A model generated the notes under the pieces. It had not been told where the DNA came from and searched no databases. It saw only the letters and a list, made by a program, of their open reading frames with translations. A DNA stretch of 64,000 nucleotides from Fremontodendron californicum. Its lineage: Eukaryota; Streptophyta; Magnoliopsida; Malvales; Malvaceae. The stretch is taken from assembly GCA_030761205.1 (NCBI GenBank), contig JAULJL010000025.1, positions 1,498,001 to 1,562,000 on the forward strand. Reading direction: 5' to 3'. Below are positions 35,455-46,626 of the stretch, piece after piece; the first letter of the stretch is position 1, and each line of letters starts with the position of its first letter. The translations under genes were made by a program, and so were the position numbers.

Positions 35455-36850
35455 GTTTTTGTTTGATCAAAATCTCTAAAATTAATTACAAAAAAGAAGG
35501 AGATTACCTTTCTCTCTTTCTCTTTTATATTAATATTAGAGAAAGGTTTAAAGAAGCAGAAGAAAACAAAATAAAAGGAAATGAAGCTTTTTGTGATGAG
35601 GATCATTTGCCTTATAGTGGGGGGGGCTTAAATAGGGTTGGGTTTGGCTTCTTTTGCCCATATGTTTTTCAATGGTGCAGAAATATTTAAGGGAGCCAGT
35701 GGCTGGCAGTGTATATATTTGTTCCTTAAATCTTAAAATAGAACTGAAATAGTTTGGTTTTTAGGACCCCTTTTTCACTTAATTTCGCATATCTATCTTT
35801 TGACTGGTTTGTGAAAAAGAACTATTTTAAGCAGTTTTTGAAAAGAGATTTAAAATTGGTTTTATTCCCTCTTTAAGTTAGAGCAATGGGTTCTATTCTA
35901 TATCATCATATTTTCAATGAAAATAAACTAAATTTAACCATAATTAATATATATCAAGTAAGATCTTCATCTATAATTCATGAACAAGAAGCAGCTTGAT
36001 AAGATTTATTCATTTTATTTTATTTTTACTTTAGAAATATAAGTATTTGAACAAATTATTACTAGTCTAAACAATAATGAATTTTTTTTAAAGATAAAAA
36101 TCTCCATCAGAGAGAAAAGAAAAAAAAAACATGCAAAGAAGCAAGCGAATGCATGTATCATCTCATATATATTGGAATATTGCTATGCAATATTTTTTGA
36201 GTTGAATGGTGTTTTTTTTTTTTTTGGTCGGAACATTTCTATTATATTTACATTTTGCACATTAGACAGTTGATAGATTTAGTATTCAGGATTTAGTCCA
36301 GTTGATTCATACAATCATTTTTAAGAAATGACATTCATTAGGTCTCGAATTTGAATTTCAATATCTGCAATTCTTCTTTATCCCCCTCTTTTTTGTAACC
36401 AAAAAAAAAAAAAAAATTAAAACATGGTCGTGAAGTTGGCAAGCTAGGAATGTTTGGAGTTTGAGATCAGAGTGAGTCAGGAATATTTTAAAAACTTTCA
36501 AAGGATAATAAGGTAGGTGATGATTGAAAAAACACTTGATTTGGATCAGCATCTTATGGATTTATAATGTTGACAAATATGGAGTTTTATCAATTTTTAG
36601 AATAAGATTACCATAGTAATCAGTATTCTTGCGTTTGGAAAGTAGATAAACCAAAAACTTGAACCCCAAGGCAATGGAAATTCACAAGCTAACATAGACA
36701 TGCATCTGCAAGATACAATAGGTAATTTATGATTATCATGGAAAGTAGAAAATGTTTGAAACTATTGCAAACAGCAGCCATGGCTAGAAAAAGAAAAAAA
36801 ATTGATGGATACACATTGGCAGGGATATAAAGAAGTGCTAATTAATCTGC
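35455..36850. other. Intergenic region between minus-strand genes
   Basis: Promoter and 5' UTR of the acidic protein gene (35455-35720), then AT-rich DNA. The stretch 36236-36366 is an inverted relative of the ~175-bp repeat at 55374. Confidence 0.45.
36285..36366 (-). repeat. Dispersed repeat fragment related to 55374-55717
   Basis: On the minus strand it reads ATTGCAGATATTGAAATTCA and then ATGATTGTATGAATCAACTG, the same order as in the tandem pair at 55374-55717. Confidence 0.6.
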
Positions 36851-38209
36851 TTAAACCTTTTCAAGATCCATTCTTCTCCGCTTAAGTTGCATTGCTATGC
36901 ACTCATTCCCAAGTTTCAGACACTTGTTTCCCAGTCTCATTTTGTCCAACTCCAAGTCCTGTTTCCAGCTATTACGCAGCCACTTCAACCGCTGCTTCTT
37001 TAAGTTGAGCACTTTGGACTTTAGCTGTAACTTTTGCTTCTCTAGTTGATACGCACGATATGCCATCCATTGCTTCTTTGATCCATCTGCTTCATTGTCT
37101 TCAGGGCAACTAAGATTCTGATGAGTTACATTATACAGTGGTTGAGCATTCAAAACTTGGTTGAAATCCCATGGTTTCAAAGGATTCCCAAGACCTGCAA
37201 CTTCGTTTTCAGTTGTTCGGTTCAAACACTTAGCAGAGACTGCAGAAAACCCAGAATTTGCCCCATTGTACTCAGCTGTATCACCTTGAGCATTTAAAGT
37301 TTGGTTAGAATCCAATGGCTTTGAAGTATTCGCAAAACCTGCGATCCCATTTTCATTAATCAGTCTCAACAACTTTACCGAGAACTCTGGAAACCCAGAA
37401 GTTGCCCCATTATCCTCAGCTATATCAACTTCAGCAAGAACTCCAGCTTTTTGATCAGTACCATCAAGCACAGGCTGATTTGAGTCAAGAAGCTCATAAT
37501 CATCTTCATTCTTCAGAATTAACAGCAAAGACTGCAGCAAATCTGGATCATGAGGTAGATAGAATCGATTGCCATTATGATATGAGCACATCTCTTCAAA
37601 AAACAAATGTTTTGAAGTTAAAATTTTTCTTACATCTTCTTTCCCCTTCTCAGATACATCTATTATATCCAAAAGCTTTGGGTTCTCAACAACCTTGCAA
37701 GAAGTGCCTCTCCCCAGTAAATCATTCAGTCTCCTATATGTTTTGTTCAAATTATTGAACTTGTCCTCACATTGTTGAGGAGATACAAGGTAACCCCGCT
37801 CAACCATGACCATCGAAACACACTTCCATTTTCCTAGTTTCCTCAAAAGAGAAGACATTTTTCTCTGACTACCTGCACAATCAGTGGAAGGATCCTCCCC
37901 AATGTAAGAAAGAATAGTAATCAAAAGCTTCACCATTTTTCCAGTCCATTTCATGCGCTGCCATGGTGACCCATCCTCACTCTTACCGACTTCATTGTGC
38001 ACAAGCTTGCATTGCTCAGAATAATTTTTCACATCATCCTCGATAACAACGCTTTCCTGTCTCACATTCTCAACTAAACCAAAAGCATAAGGAAGTTGGG
38101 ACATGCATGGCTTTTGTTCGTGTTGAAGCTGCATTGATCCTTGTAGGTCTAGACAACCATAAGCCCATCCCTGCAGCATGTTACCACCTGCTGATGGTTG
38201 ACCTTCCAT
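36851..38209 (-). CDS. Trihelix transcription factor, HRA1/SH4-like clade (copy 1)
   Basis: A single 452-residue frame with no intron. The N-terminus MEGQPSAGGN...LDLQGSM is shared with its neighbour. The trihelix (MYB/SANT-like) DNA-binding domain spans about residues 81-180. It contains PWQRMKWTGKMVKLLITILSY, GKWKCVSMVMVERGYLVSPQ, then QCEDKFNNLNKTYRRLNDLLGRGTSCKVVENP. That pattern matches the Arabidopsis group with HRA1 (At3g10040), At1g21200 and At1g76870. A HLFFEEMCSYH element follows. The last ~75 residues form a basic coiled coil. It would act in the nucleus; HRA1 itself tempers the hypoxia response, but the role here is unknown. It forms a tandem pair with the gene about 940 bp upstream. 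Confidence 0.88.
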   Translation of the reverse strand: MEGQPSAGGNMLQGWAYGCLDLQGSMQLQHEQKPCMSQLPYAFGLVENVRQESVVIEDDVKNYSEQCKLVHNEVGKSEDGSPWQRMKWTGKMVKLLITILSYIGEDPSTDCAGSQRKMSSLLRKLGKWKCVSMVMVERGYLVSPQQCEDKFNNLNKTYRRLNDLLGRGTSCKVVENPKLLDIIDVSEKGKEDVRKILTSKHLFFEEMCSYHNGNRFYLPHDPDLLQSLLLILKNEDDYELLDSNQPVLDGTDQKAGVLAEVDIAEDNGATSGFPEFSVKLLRLINENGIAGFANTSKPLDSNQTLNAQGDTAEYNGANSGFSAVSAKCLNRTTENEVAGLGNPLKPWDFNQVLNAQPLYNVTHQNLSCPEDNEADGSKKQWMAYRAYQLEKQKLQLKSKVLNLKKQRLKWLRNSWKQDLELDKMRLGNKCLKLGNECIAMQLKRRRMDLEKV

Positions 38210-39147
38210 TTGTTGTCAAGCAAATATGTGATAAACTATTTGGACCAAATCCTAAAAAATATGTCTGTCAGGATACAATCCAGTTGCTCAGTTGGTATAT
38301 CAATACCATTGGAGTACTATTGAAGAGTTTAGCAGACACAAACAGTTAAAGTCATTCTCAGTTTAGCACCAGCTAAAGAGTCCCATGGAACGATTTTCAT
38401 TCCCTGAATACCAGTAACTACAATCAGATTTATCAGTAAAAGCTTAAGCAACACTTAGCCAAAATCCATCAAATTTCTAGGAATGATTCGAACAAACAAC
38501 AACCAATTTCATGAAAGTAGATCCGAATGAGAGCCCAAAAATTGCATAAACCATAAATCTGTTTCCAATTAATGAATTCAAAACAGAAATTTATGAAAGT
38601 GAAAGAAAAAGTATAATCAGAGATTTATAAAACAAACTCAAATATCTAAAGGGGACTTATCTGCTGTCTAGAGCAAAGAGCCATTTCCTCTGTCAGACAA
38701 TTTGCTCCCTCTATACAAACTGCGATGTGGAAGCAACATCAATAGATCTAATTCAGATTTAAAGGGCCCTTGGTGCAATTAGTGACAGCTTGGGAATTGG
38801 GGAAAACTGACGAAAAAAATGAAACGCATGAAAGGCAACTTGGGCACATGTGGCTTCGGTTTTAACATAAGCACAGGTACAATATTTAGGTGCCACTTGT
38901 CGGTTCATTAATGCTCACTACAGGTAACATAGAAAACAAAGCTCACTACAGGTTATGTTCAAAATTTATAACAATAAGTCTGAATTGATGAAACAAAATA
39001 ACATAATGCATCATTCAGGAAAACATGAGGCGATATTGACAATCCTAAATAGACCCAGCAAAAATTTATAAGCCAGTAAGCTTTTCATTACACTAAACTT
39101 AAAATAGGATTCCAAGAAGTAACCCGGATCACGACATGTACTCAGTT
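38210..39147. other. Spacer between the trihelix genes
   Basis: Promoter and 5' UTR of copy 1 and 3' UTR of copy 2. A 5' leader intron is possible (38210-38700). No other gene is seen. Confidence 0.4.
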
Positions 39148-40410
39148 TTAGACACTGCTCCTTTTCTTGTTCTTAAGTTCAAATGCGAAACGCTCATTCT
39201 CAAGCTTCATACATTCATTTTCCAGCATCATCTTGTCCAAATCCCTGTCCTTGTTCCAATTGATCTTTCGCCACTTAAACCGTTGCTTCTCCAACTCAAG
39301 CTTTTGGACCTGAATTTGCAACTTCTTCTTTTTCAACTTAAGTAAGCGAGATGCCATCCATTGCTCCTGCAACCCATCTGCACAGCTGTCATTAGGGTAA
39401 ACATGATTCAAATCAAGTCGATCATCTTGTTTAGCAGCTCCAGACTTTTTGCCATACTCCTTAATTTTCAAAGGATTGCCAACAATCACATCTTTCATTT
39501 CATTAATTTGTTTTGAACTCTTTGAGGATAGCTCAGGAAACCTGGAGGTTCCCCTATTATCTTCGGTTTCCTCAAATTGATCGTCAGCTCCAGCATCTAG
39601 CTGTTCTTTCTCAAAGCCATCATCCCCTTTTTGTTGCCTTGACTGATTAGGCTCATCATCATCTCTGCTTCCAAGAGCCAACTGCAAGGAGCGCAGCACC
39701 TCTGGATCATGAGGGAGATGCAATCTGTTCCCAGTATGATATGAGCACATCTCCTCGTAAAACAGATTCTTCGAGCTCAAAATTTTCTTCACCTCCTCCT
39801 TTACCTTATCAGATACATTCATCATGTCCAAAAGCTCTGGGTTCTCTACAACCTTGCAAGAAGTACCTCTGCCAAGAACATCATTGAGTCTCTTATATCT
39901 TTTATTTAAATCATTGAACTTGTCCTCGCATTGCTGAGGTGAAACATGATAACCCCTTTCGACCATGAGTTTAGAAACACATTTCCACTTCCCTATCTTC
40001 TGCAACATAGAAGGTTTTCTTCTAACACCACCCAGACAATCAGAAGAAGCATCCTCTTCAATATAATAAACAGCATTAATTAAAAGCTTAACCATTTGTT
40101 CTGTCCATTTTACACGCTGCCACAAGAACTCTCTTTTCCCCTTACGACCATCATAACATCCATCACCGCCTTCTTCGTCCAAATTAATCCCATTATTATC
40201 ACTTGTCAACTTCTTCACTCCCTCATAAGGTTTTTCAATTTCTTTCATGTTTTCTAAACTGAGAGGCAAAACATCTTGAAATTGGGAACTTTGCTGGTAA
40301 AATTGTGGGTTTAACCCTTGATGAAACTGCAACGAGCCCTGTGAGTCTAAGAAAGCAAATGCCTCACCACCCGGAATCAGATTACCATCTGATGTAGGAT
40401 TTCCTTCCAT
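39148..40410 (-). CDS. Trihelix transcription factor, HRA1/SH4-like clade (copy 2)
   Basis: A single intronless frame of 420 residues from the Met that aligns with the neighbour's start (MEGNP); an upstream Met at 40422 adds four residues. The trihelix domain runs from about LWQRVKWTEQMVKLL through GKWKCVSKLMVERGYHVSPQ and QCEDKFNDLNKRYKRLNDVL to CKVVENPELLDMM, with EEMCSYHTGNRLHLPHDPE after it. An acidic linker and a basic C-terminal coiled coil complete the protein. Within the DNA-binding domain it is clearly a close paralogue of the gene at 36851-38209, while linkers have diverged strongly. This copy keeps the more canonical NDLNKRYKR helix, so it may be the conserved member. Confidence 0.9.
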   Translation of the reverse strand: MEGNPTSDGNLIPGGEAFAFLDSQGSLQFHQGLNPQFYQQSSQFQDVLPLSLENMKEIEKPYEGVKKLTSDNNGINLDEEGGDGCYDGRKGKREFLWQRVKWTEQMVKLLINAVYYIEEDASSDCLGGVRRKPSMLQKIGKWKCVSKLMVERGYHVSPQQCEDKFNDLNKRYKRLNDVLGRGTSCKVVENPELLDMMNVSDKVKEEVKKILSSKNLFYEEMCSYHTGNRLHLPHDPEVLRSLQLALGSRDDDEPNQSRQQKGDDGFEKEQLDAGADDQFEETEDNRGTSRFPELSSKSSKQINEMKDVIVGNPLKIKEYGKKSGAAKQDDRLDLNHVYPNDSCADGLQEQWMASRLLKLKKKKLQIQVQKLELEKQRFKWRKINWNKDRDLDKMMLENECMKLENERFAFELKNKKRSSV

Positions 40411-41289
40411 AGTTTGCCACACAAAAGAAAAATAAAAACTTTTTAAACCAAAGACGCGAAATATTTCAATACTACTCTGTTTCTTGAATGTAGCTTACAA
40501 GCTTTTATAGGCCGAACTGGCCTTTAAAACGAGAGAACTAGAAAAAGGCAATGCTGCTAATATTAGTTGGTCAATTAAGACAGAATCACAGAACCCTTGA
40601 GCGGATACAACAATTAAAGCGAAATCCAGCACCAAGATTCAGAAAATCTGAAACAATTAAACACCCAAAATGCATGCAACATCCAACATGTAGAAATCAA
40701 ATGTAACCCCCAATTCGTTCACCCCAGATGAATTAAAGTTAAAGCTATTAACAAACACATTTTTGGATTCTTTTCAAATGGAAAAGTAAGTTCTAAAGTA
40801 GTAATACTAGCTAATAAGAGACTTATCTGGCATAAAAGATCCGTTTCATCGTAAAGGTTTTTTTTTTCTTCTCTTAACAAGAAAAGTTTAATCTTTTGGC
40901 TCCAAACTCTTTTTGCAGAGTTACTCTGCAAACTTGCAGTTGCGCTAAGACGTGGGAGCAATTTGATTGAACTTAAACGAGAATTTGGCATGGCTGGGTC
41001 AGATCTGACCCGGATTAAATCAAGCCCCCGCTAGATTTGGTCTGGGCTGCAAATATGAATTGTAGGCCATTATTAGGCTTTACCTTTTAAGGCTTAAGCT
41101 CGGTTGAGCTTGAAAGCGGGTTGGACGGTGCTTGCCAATGCCAGCCCACTCTACAATCTCCTTCCTCGACAAAACCCTATTATATTCTTGATTTTTCTTT
41201 TATTTTCCCTGAGCTCTGTATTATAATCGATCGGATGTTTGGTTTAAAAAGCATATCTTCAAAAAGTTAATTACTGATTTACTTCGATT
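40411..41289. other. Divergent promoter region, trihelix copy 2 and DPH1
   Basis: It contains the perfect 16-bp palindrome GGGTCAGATCTGACCC at 40996-41011 and a TGGGCT site-II-like motif near 41043. No gene is seen. Confidence 0.45.
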
Positions 41290-42622
41290 ATGGATCCTTT
41301 AATCGAGAAAACCATTCAACATCAACCAGAAACGAAGAAAGAAACGGCTTTACCTCTTCAACGAAACGCCAACAACTCAAAGCCGGCCCCGAAACGTTTC
41401 GTCAAGAACCAAATCCCTGACTCAATCCTCAACGCCGCAATTTCCCTTCTTCCTTCCAACTACAATTTCGAAATCCATAAATGCGTCTGGCGCGTCCGTA
41501 CCCCGGGCGCCAAGCGCGTTGCCCTCCAATTTCCCGAAGGTCTCCTAATGTACTCCCTTGTTATCTCCGATATCCTCACTTCTTTCGCTGACGTCATCAC
41601 TGCTTTGTCCTCGGCGATGTCACCTACGGCGCATGCTGAGTCGACGACCTCTCCGCCACCGCCCTTGGTGCCGATTTTTTAATTCACTACGGCCACAGCT
41701 GCTTAGTCCCAATCGACTCCATCAAAATCCCTTGTCTTTACGTATTCGTCGAGATTAAAATCAATGTCGACGGTCTTGTCAACACAATCGAACACAACCT
41801 TACTTCTTCCAAGGAATCCGTTATCCTTGCTGGGACGATTCAGTTTTCCTCGGCGATTAGATCGGCGAAGCCAGAGCTAGAAAAACGAGGGTTTAGGGTT
41901 TTAATTCCTCAGTCAAAACCGCTATCAGCTGGTAAAGTTTTAGGTTGCACCGCTCCCAAAATTGGTTCCGTTACAAATGCTAATGAATCCGTGGCGGTTT
42001 TGTGGCGAATGGGAGGTTTCATTTAGAAGCGTTCATGATTGCGAATCCTGGGATCAAGGCTTTTCGATACGATCCTTATTTAGGGAAGTTGTTTTGGAGG
42101 AATATGATCATAAGGGGATGAGGGAAACGCGAAGGAGAGCTATAGAAAAGGCGAAAAGAGCGAAGAGTTGGGGGATTGTGTTGGGGACATTGGGGAGGCA
42201 AGGCAACCCTAGGGTTTTAGAGAGTTTAGAAGGGAAAATGAGGGAGAAAGGATTCTATTATACTGTTATTTCGATGTCGGAAATTAGTCCTACAAGGATT
42301 GCTTTGTTTGAAGATGCAGTGGATGCTTGGGTTCAAATTGCTTGTCCTAGGCTTTCTATTGATTGGGGCGATGCGTTTGTAAAACCTTTGCTGACTACAT
42401 TTGAGGCAGAGATTGCACTTGGGGAGATATCCGGGTGGTGGGAGAGAGAGGGTTGTGGTTCTTGTGGGGAGAGTAAATCATGTTGTGGTTGCAGGGGAAG
42501 AGAGGATTTTCATGGCGATTATCCCATGGATTATTATGCACAGGATGTCTTATGTGAACAAGTTGGCTCGTCCGCTGAGGAGAAATATTGCACCTGCCTC
42601 CTGTAATGGTGCTGTCATTTAG
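41290..42622 (+). pseudogene. DPH1: DPH1 (diphthamide synthase subunit) with several breaks
   Basis: DPH1 is the radical-SAM-type 3-amino-3-carboxypropyl transferase subunit that, with DPH2, starts diphthamide formation on elongation factor 2. The region matches the family end to end without introns. Recognisable parts are VRTPGAKRVALQFPEGLLMY, then IHYGHSCLVPIDS, LAGTIQFSSAIRSAKPELEK, LGCTAPKIGS, EEYDHKGMRETRRRAIEKAK and ACPRLSIDWGDAFVKPLLTT. The frame is broken in five places: a 1-base loss near 41595, an in-frame TGA at 41637 directly after the cluster Cys of YGAC, 1-base losses near 41998-42001 and 42092-42096, and a deletion near 42545 before SYVNKLARPLRRN. The longest surviving frame ends at 41682. 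The three cluster Cys codons are still present. It is probably a decayed duplicate. Confidence 0.88.
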
Positions 42623-43931
42623 CAGCTTGGGCTTGGGGAGGGACAATTGATACTCTGTATTCATGTGAGAATGTCTAACTCTACTTATATGTCATTTCTG
42701 TTTCTAATTTATAGGAGGTTTGAACATGAGTTGCTAGTTGAATACATCTTTCTGTTTTCATGTGTCAATTCTAAAGTAGAAGATCATAGAATGTGCTATA
42801 GATGCGATATAGACAGAAATTACTATTGAAGACCACTTAGAGTTGAAAGGGTTGCTGAAATTTCTTGTTTGTTTCTGTTTCTTTAAGTTGTGTCTTTATA
42901 AAGAAGTTTTGCACTATGAAATCGGGGTTTATGTTACTGGATAGATGATTTGAATGTGTGCATGCAGTATTCCATTTTAAACCAAATTCTTTGGTACATC
43001 TTTCAATATTTACTGGATAGACGGTCTTTATTTTTGTAATGCCCTGATGCTTACATCGCTTGATGAGTACGACTTAAAATTCCAAAAGAAGGTTTGTATC
43101 AGAAGAATGAAGAAGTTCAGATTAGTGAATTTAACCCACAGAAAGAGAATCAACAATCAAGCCCTTGTTACAGTTATGAGGTGATGGGCTTCTGAAAATG
43201 GTTATATAGCTTGTGATTTGCATATATTCAAACTAGTTTAATAAGAAATGTTCCTTTTGACCAGAAAACTTATTGATGTTAAAATTGATACATTGATGAC
43301 TTGATCAGAGAGCCACTACCAGATGTAGCTTATTGTTACTAGACCACTAATGGGAAGGGTAGTGAGACTACCGGCGTGCCATGCTAGTGAGAGATTGAAC
43401 ATTTAAAGAAGGTTATTGGTAATGATGAATAGGGAGGGCAAGTCTGGGAAAAGTTGTGCATCACTTGTGGTTTTAAATAGCAAAGAGGTGAATGAAACTT
43501 AAGCCCCACCTCAGATATAGTAGAAAAAAGGAAAAGAAATGTAGCTAGGTGTAGGTGAAAGAGATGAGGATCTAGGTGCTCCCCTTCCCTTACCTGTTAT
43601 CTTTTTTTTATGGTATCGAGAACTTCATTTGTCCAAGAATATCGATTTCACTGTTTATTATCTGTCATCTAAGAAATCCCAAATATGATCCTGACTGTTT
43701 CTCGCTTGTTAAGTTGTATTAATCTAGATCAGGAACATAAAGTTTCACATATTACATTTGTTGATGACCAGGATTTATACTACAATAAATTATAGTATTT
43801 TTCTTGACCCAAAAAAAAATGGTACTATCATTCTTATAGAAAGAACAATTATTATATGTAAGGATGATGATCAAACTTTACGTATCACATCACATGTTAA
43901 GCTTTTAAAGAGACTTAAGAAGTCTACAAGT
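42623..43931. other. Convergent intergenic region, DPH1 to FBPase
   Basis: I see no gene or clear repeat; base composition is closer to that of transcribed DNA up to about 43000. The FBPase 3' UTR lies at the right end. Confidence 0.4.
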
Positions 43932-46626
43932 TTATGCATTGTTTTCTTCTGCAGCAGCAGCAGCAGCGTAGAGTGCTTTAATTTCTTCAACATCATCATA
44001 ACTGCCAAGGAAAACAGGAGAACGCTCATGTATCTTCTTTGGAACCAAGTCAAGTGCCTGCATGAAAATTAATCAAAATATGAGGATTTTGGTGGCTTAT
44101 GAGATGAATTAGTGAGTGAAGGAAAGATTGTCAATAAAAAATTTGAAGGGGGATCTTGTCATATACCCGTTGCTTTCCAGTGAAAGCCTGACCTCCTGCT
44201 TGCTCCATCAGGTATGACATTGGGAAGACTTCGTAAAGAACACTATATTGGAAGTTAAATTTATTCGTATCAAATATTAGTCTGTCGATTTTGACAGGAA
44301 ACCAAAATTGCAAGGAATATGAAGCTTCTGAAACAATATTACCGTAGCTTCCCATTGGGACTTTTCTTATCTGCAGGGTATAAAAAGATACCACCATAAA
44401 GCAATGTGCGGTGGACATCTGCAACCATGCTGCAAGGTAATAGGATTAGTGGAAGCCATTTGTTAGCTTTTTCAGAAGAGAATGAGGCTATGTTACTTAG
44501 ACTCGGTATCAGACACGGGTATGTGTCTGACAAAGGTATGTTTTATTTATTCCAAGTTTTCCATATATTTGGAGGGTCCTTTGAGAATCATATCCTCATA
44601 TCCATGTCCAGATATGCGTCAGATACGGGTGTCGGACACAGGTTCTTTAAGAAAAATGAAGAGTCGGAGCAACATAGGAATGAGGTAACAAGTGGGGAAA
44701 AAGAATGATTCATATCCTAAAAGAAAAGATGATGTAAACTCTGGTTAATTATAGAATGCAATTCTGATACGGAAAATACCTTCCAATGTATCTAAGGGAC
44801 ATTGGTGGTGAACCATCCGTAGGGAACTTGCATTTTTCCACAAACTTTGTAGTTGGCTCATCCCAGTTTTTTGCGTTTCCTTCATTTACTGAATAAATTT
44901 TTCCTTTTTTAGGTATCTGCTTCAAAATAAACAGATGATTAAACACTAACATCGTGGCAAATAGAAATTTGGCTTGGAAATGCAAGTGGGGTTAGTCCAA
45001 AAATGATCAGGCAACTCCCTCAGTTTTTCTCTTGAAAGCAAAAATGAAGCATTACAGGAAAGAGGTAAGAGGAATCAAACTCTGTAAACCTAAGTTGATC
45101 AATCAAGTAACTAATAATACCTTGATATTGGGATGAGTTAATATGAACTCCCCGAGAGATGGATCAAGTGTGAAACCATTAACGCCATTCCCAGTACTCA
45201 GCACTAGCTGCAAATCAAAAAAAAAAAAAAAAGAACACTTGCTTGGGTTTCACTAGAGATTATTGAATTTGCAAAATTTCGGAACTGTATTTGACATGAA
45301 AAAGGAACAAAAAAAGGATGAAAAATGAAAGCAGAAATCTCAAAATGTAAAGATGGTGGCTGTGTTCTACCGTGCAGGCGCTTCCATACATGCAATAGCC
45401 AGCTGCTAACAGATTTCTTCCAGGTTGCAATACATCATCAAGGGTTGGGTTATTTGTATCTTTCACCAGATAAATCCCGAAGATCTGATTACAAGAGGGG
45501 AAACATGCATGTTACTATTCATAAACCAGTCTATTCTAGGCACAGATGGAATGCTGAAGCAACAAGAAGCTTGAGGGTGGATAAGGGGCCATACAGTTCC
45601 TATAGAAACACCACAGTCAATGTTTGAGGATCCATCCAATGGGTCAAAAACAACAATGTATCTGAATAAACAACAGAAAATTTTGGCACAAAAAGTTAGT
45701 GGAGACTGCATTGATGTATGTTATCCGGACTTTTTATGTCTGACACATATTTGAATGCAAGTATAAGATTATGATCCTCTAAATATATATAAGAACTTAA
45801 AAAAAATAAGTATAAACCATGTTAGATACATTCCCATATCCAACATTCACCCTCAAGTTCAGATAACATAGTATTTGGTTTAACAAAGATGGAACAGAGA
45901 ACTTCTACAGAAACCTTCCACGCTTTGATGGCTCCACAAATGTAGCCTCTTCGTCCTCCTCCGAAACAAGGATGCTCTAACAAATACGTAAAATTAGAAA
46001 GAAAGAAAAAATCAGAAGATGTTTCCAATCTCACTAGTCACTAATTTTATTCAATTAATAATAGATTAACACAGATGGCTTCAGGCTTACTGTTCGTCCA
46101 CTGCTAATCAAAGCCTTAACAAAAACTTCATTTGAAAGCACATCCAACTTCTTTTGTTCTTCACCCTGAAACAAGAAAAAGCTCAATTTATGTAAATAGA
46201 AGATAGGTCGATAGGGAAGCCATTAGCAGGGGATTTTGAACAATGAAAGCATACCTGAACATTGGTCTCTCCTGCAAGTCCAATTAGCTTTGCGAGACCT
46301 GCCTGTAGCCAAAGAACAATGATTTGTAATAGATAATAAGAGAAATGTTGAGTCAAATGGGAATCTGATATCAGGCTACAAAATACCAAATCCTGTCATT
46401 TTTATCAAGTAAAAGAGCCAAGTTTAAATTTGTTAAATGATCACCAAGAAAAAGAGTGTAAAAAAACCTTGCTGACAGAAGAGCAGACGAATTTGCAGCC
46501 AAGAACAATGTGATAGAGCAAGATGGTGAAATCGCCACGAGATTCAGGGTATTTGGATTGCTCATTCAGGACATGGCGAGTGATGGTCATCAAATCAGTT
46601 CTATGAGCATCAGCTGCATGATCCAT
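43932..46626 (-). CDS. Cytosolic fructose-1,6-bisphosphatase
   Basis: Eleven exons (46626-46468, 46302-46255, 46165-46091, 45976-45915, 45661-45595, 45484-45371, 45207-45121, 44916-44780, 44429-44343, 44242-44167, 44057-43932) give 345 residues. It hydrolyses fructose-1,6-bisphosphate to fructose-6-phosphate, a control step of cytosolic sucrose synthesis. The start MDHAADAHRTDLMTITRHVL has no transit peptide, and the redox loop of the plastid isoform is absent. The metal site VFDPLDGSSNIDCGVS (Asp121, Asp124) with the earlier SEEDEE acidic cluster, and the substrate site YSVNEGNA, RYIGSMVADVHRTLLYGG, are complete. The C-terminal tail holds six Ala in a row from a GCT/GCA repeat, beyond the usual length near 340. 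Two introns carry MITE copies D and E. Confidence 0.96.
43953..43970 (-). repeat. GCT/GCA triplet repeat coding poly-Ala
   Basis: Six consecutive Ala codons (Ala335-Ala340) near the C-terminus of the cytosolic FBPase, a coding microsatellite that may vary in length. Confidence 0.8.
44488..44677. mobile_element. Foldback MITE copy D, 190 bp, with 8-bp TSD
   Basis: It starts CTATGTTACTTAGACTCGG and ends GAGTCGGAGCAACATAG. The target duplication GAATGAGG flanks it at 44480-44487 and 44678-44685. It lies in FBPase intron 8. Confidence 0.9.
45718..45872. mobile_element. Foldback MITE copy E, decayed
   Basis: It starts TATGTTATCCGGACTTTT and ends GTTCAGATAACATAG. The target duplication is no longer visible. 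It lies in FBPase intron 4. Confidence 0.75.

Noticed and set aside
37402..37758. 118-residue plus-strand frame opposite trihelix copy 1
   Set aside because: Shadow of the minus-strand coding region; composition is that of a reverse frame.
44406..44708. 100-residue plus-strand frame inside the FBPase gene
   Set aside because: It is antisense to an exon and then reads across MITE copy D. The same applies to frames over copies A and B.
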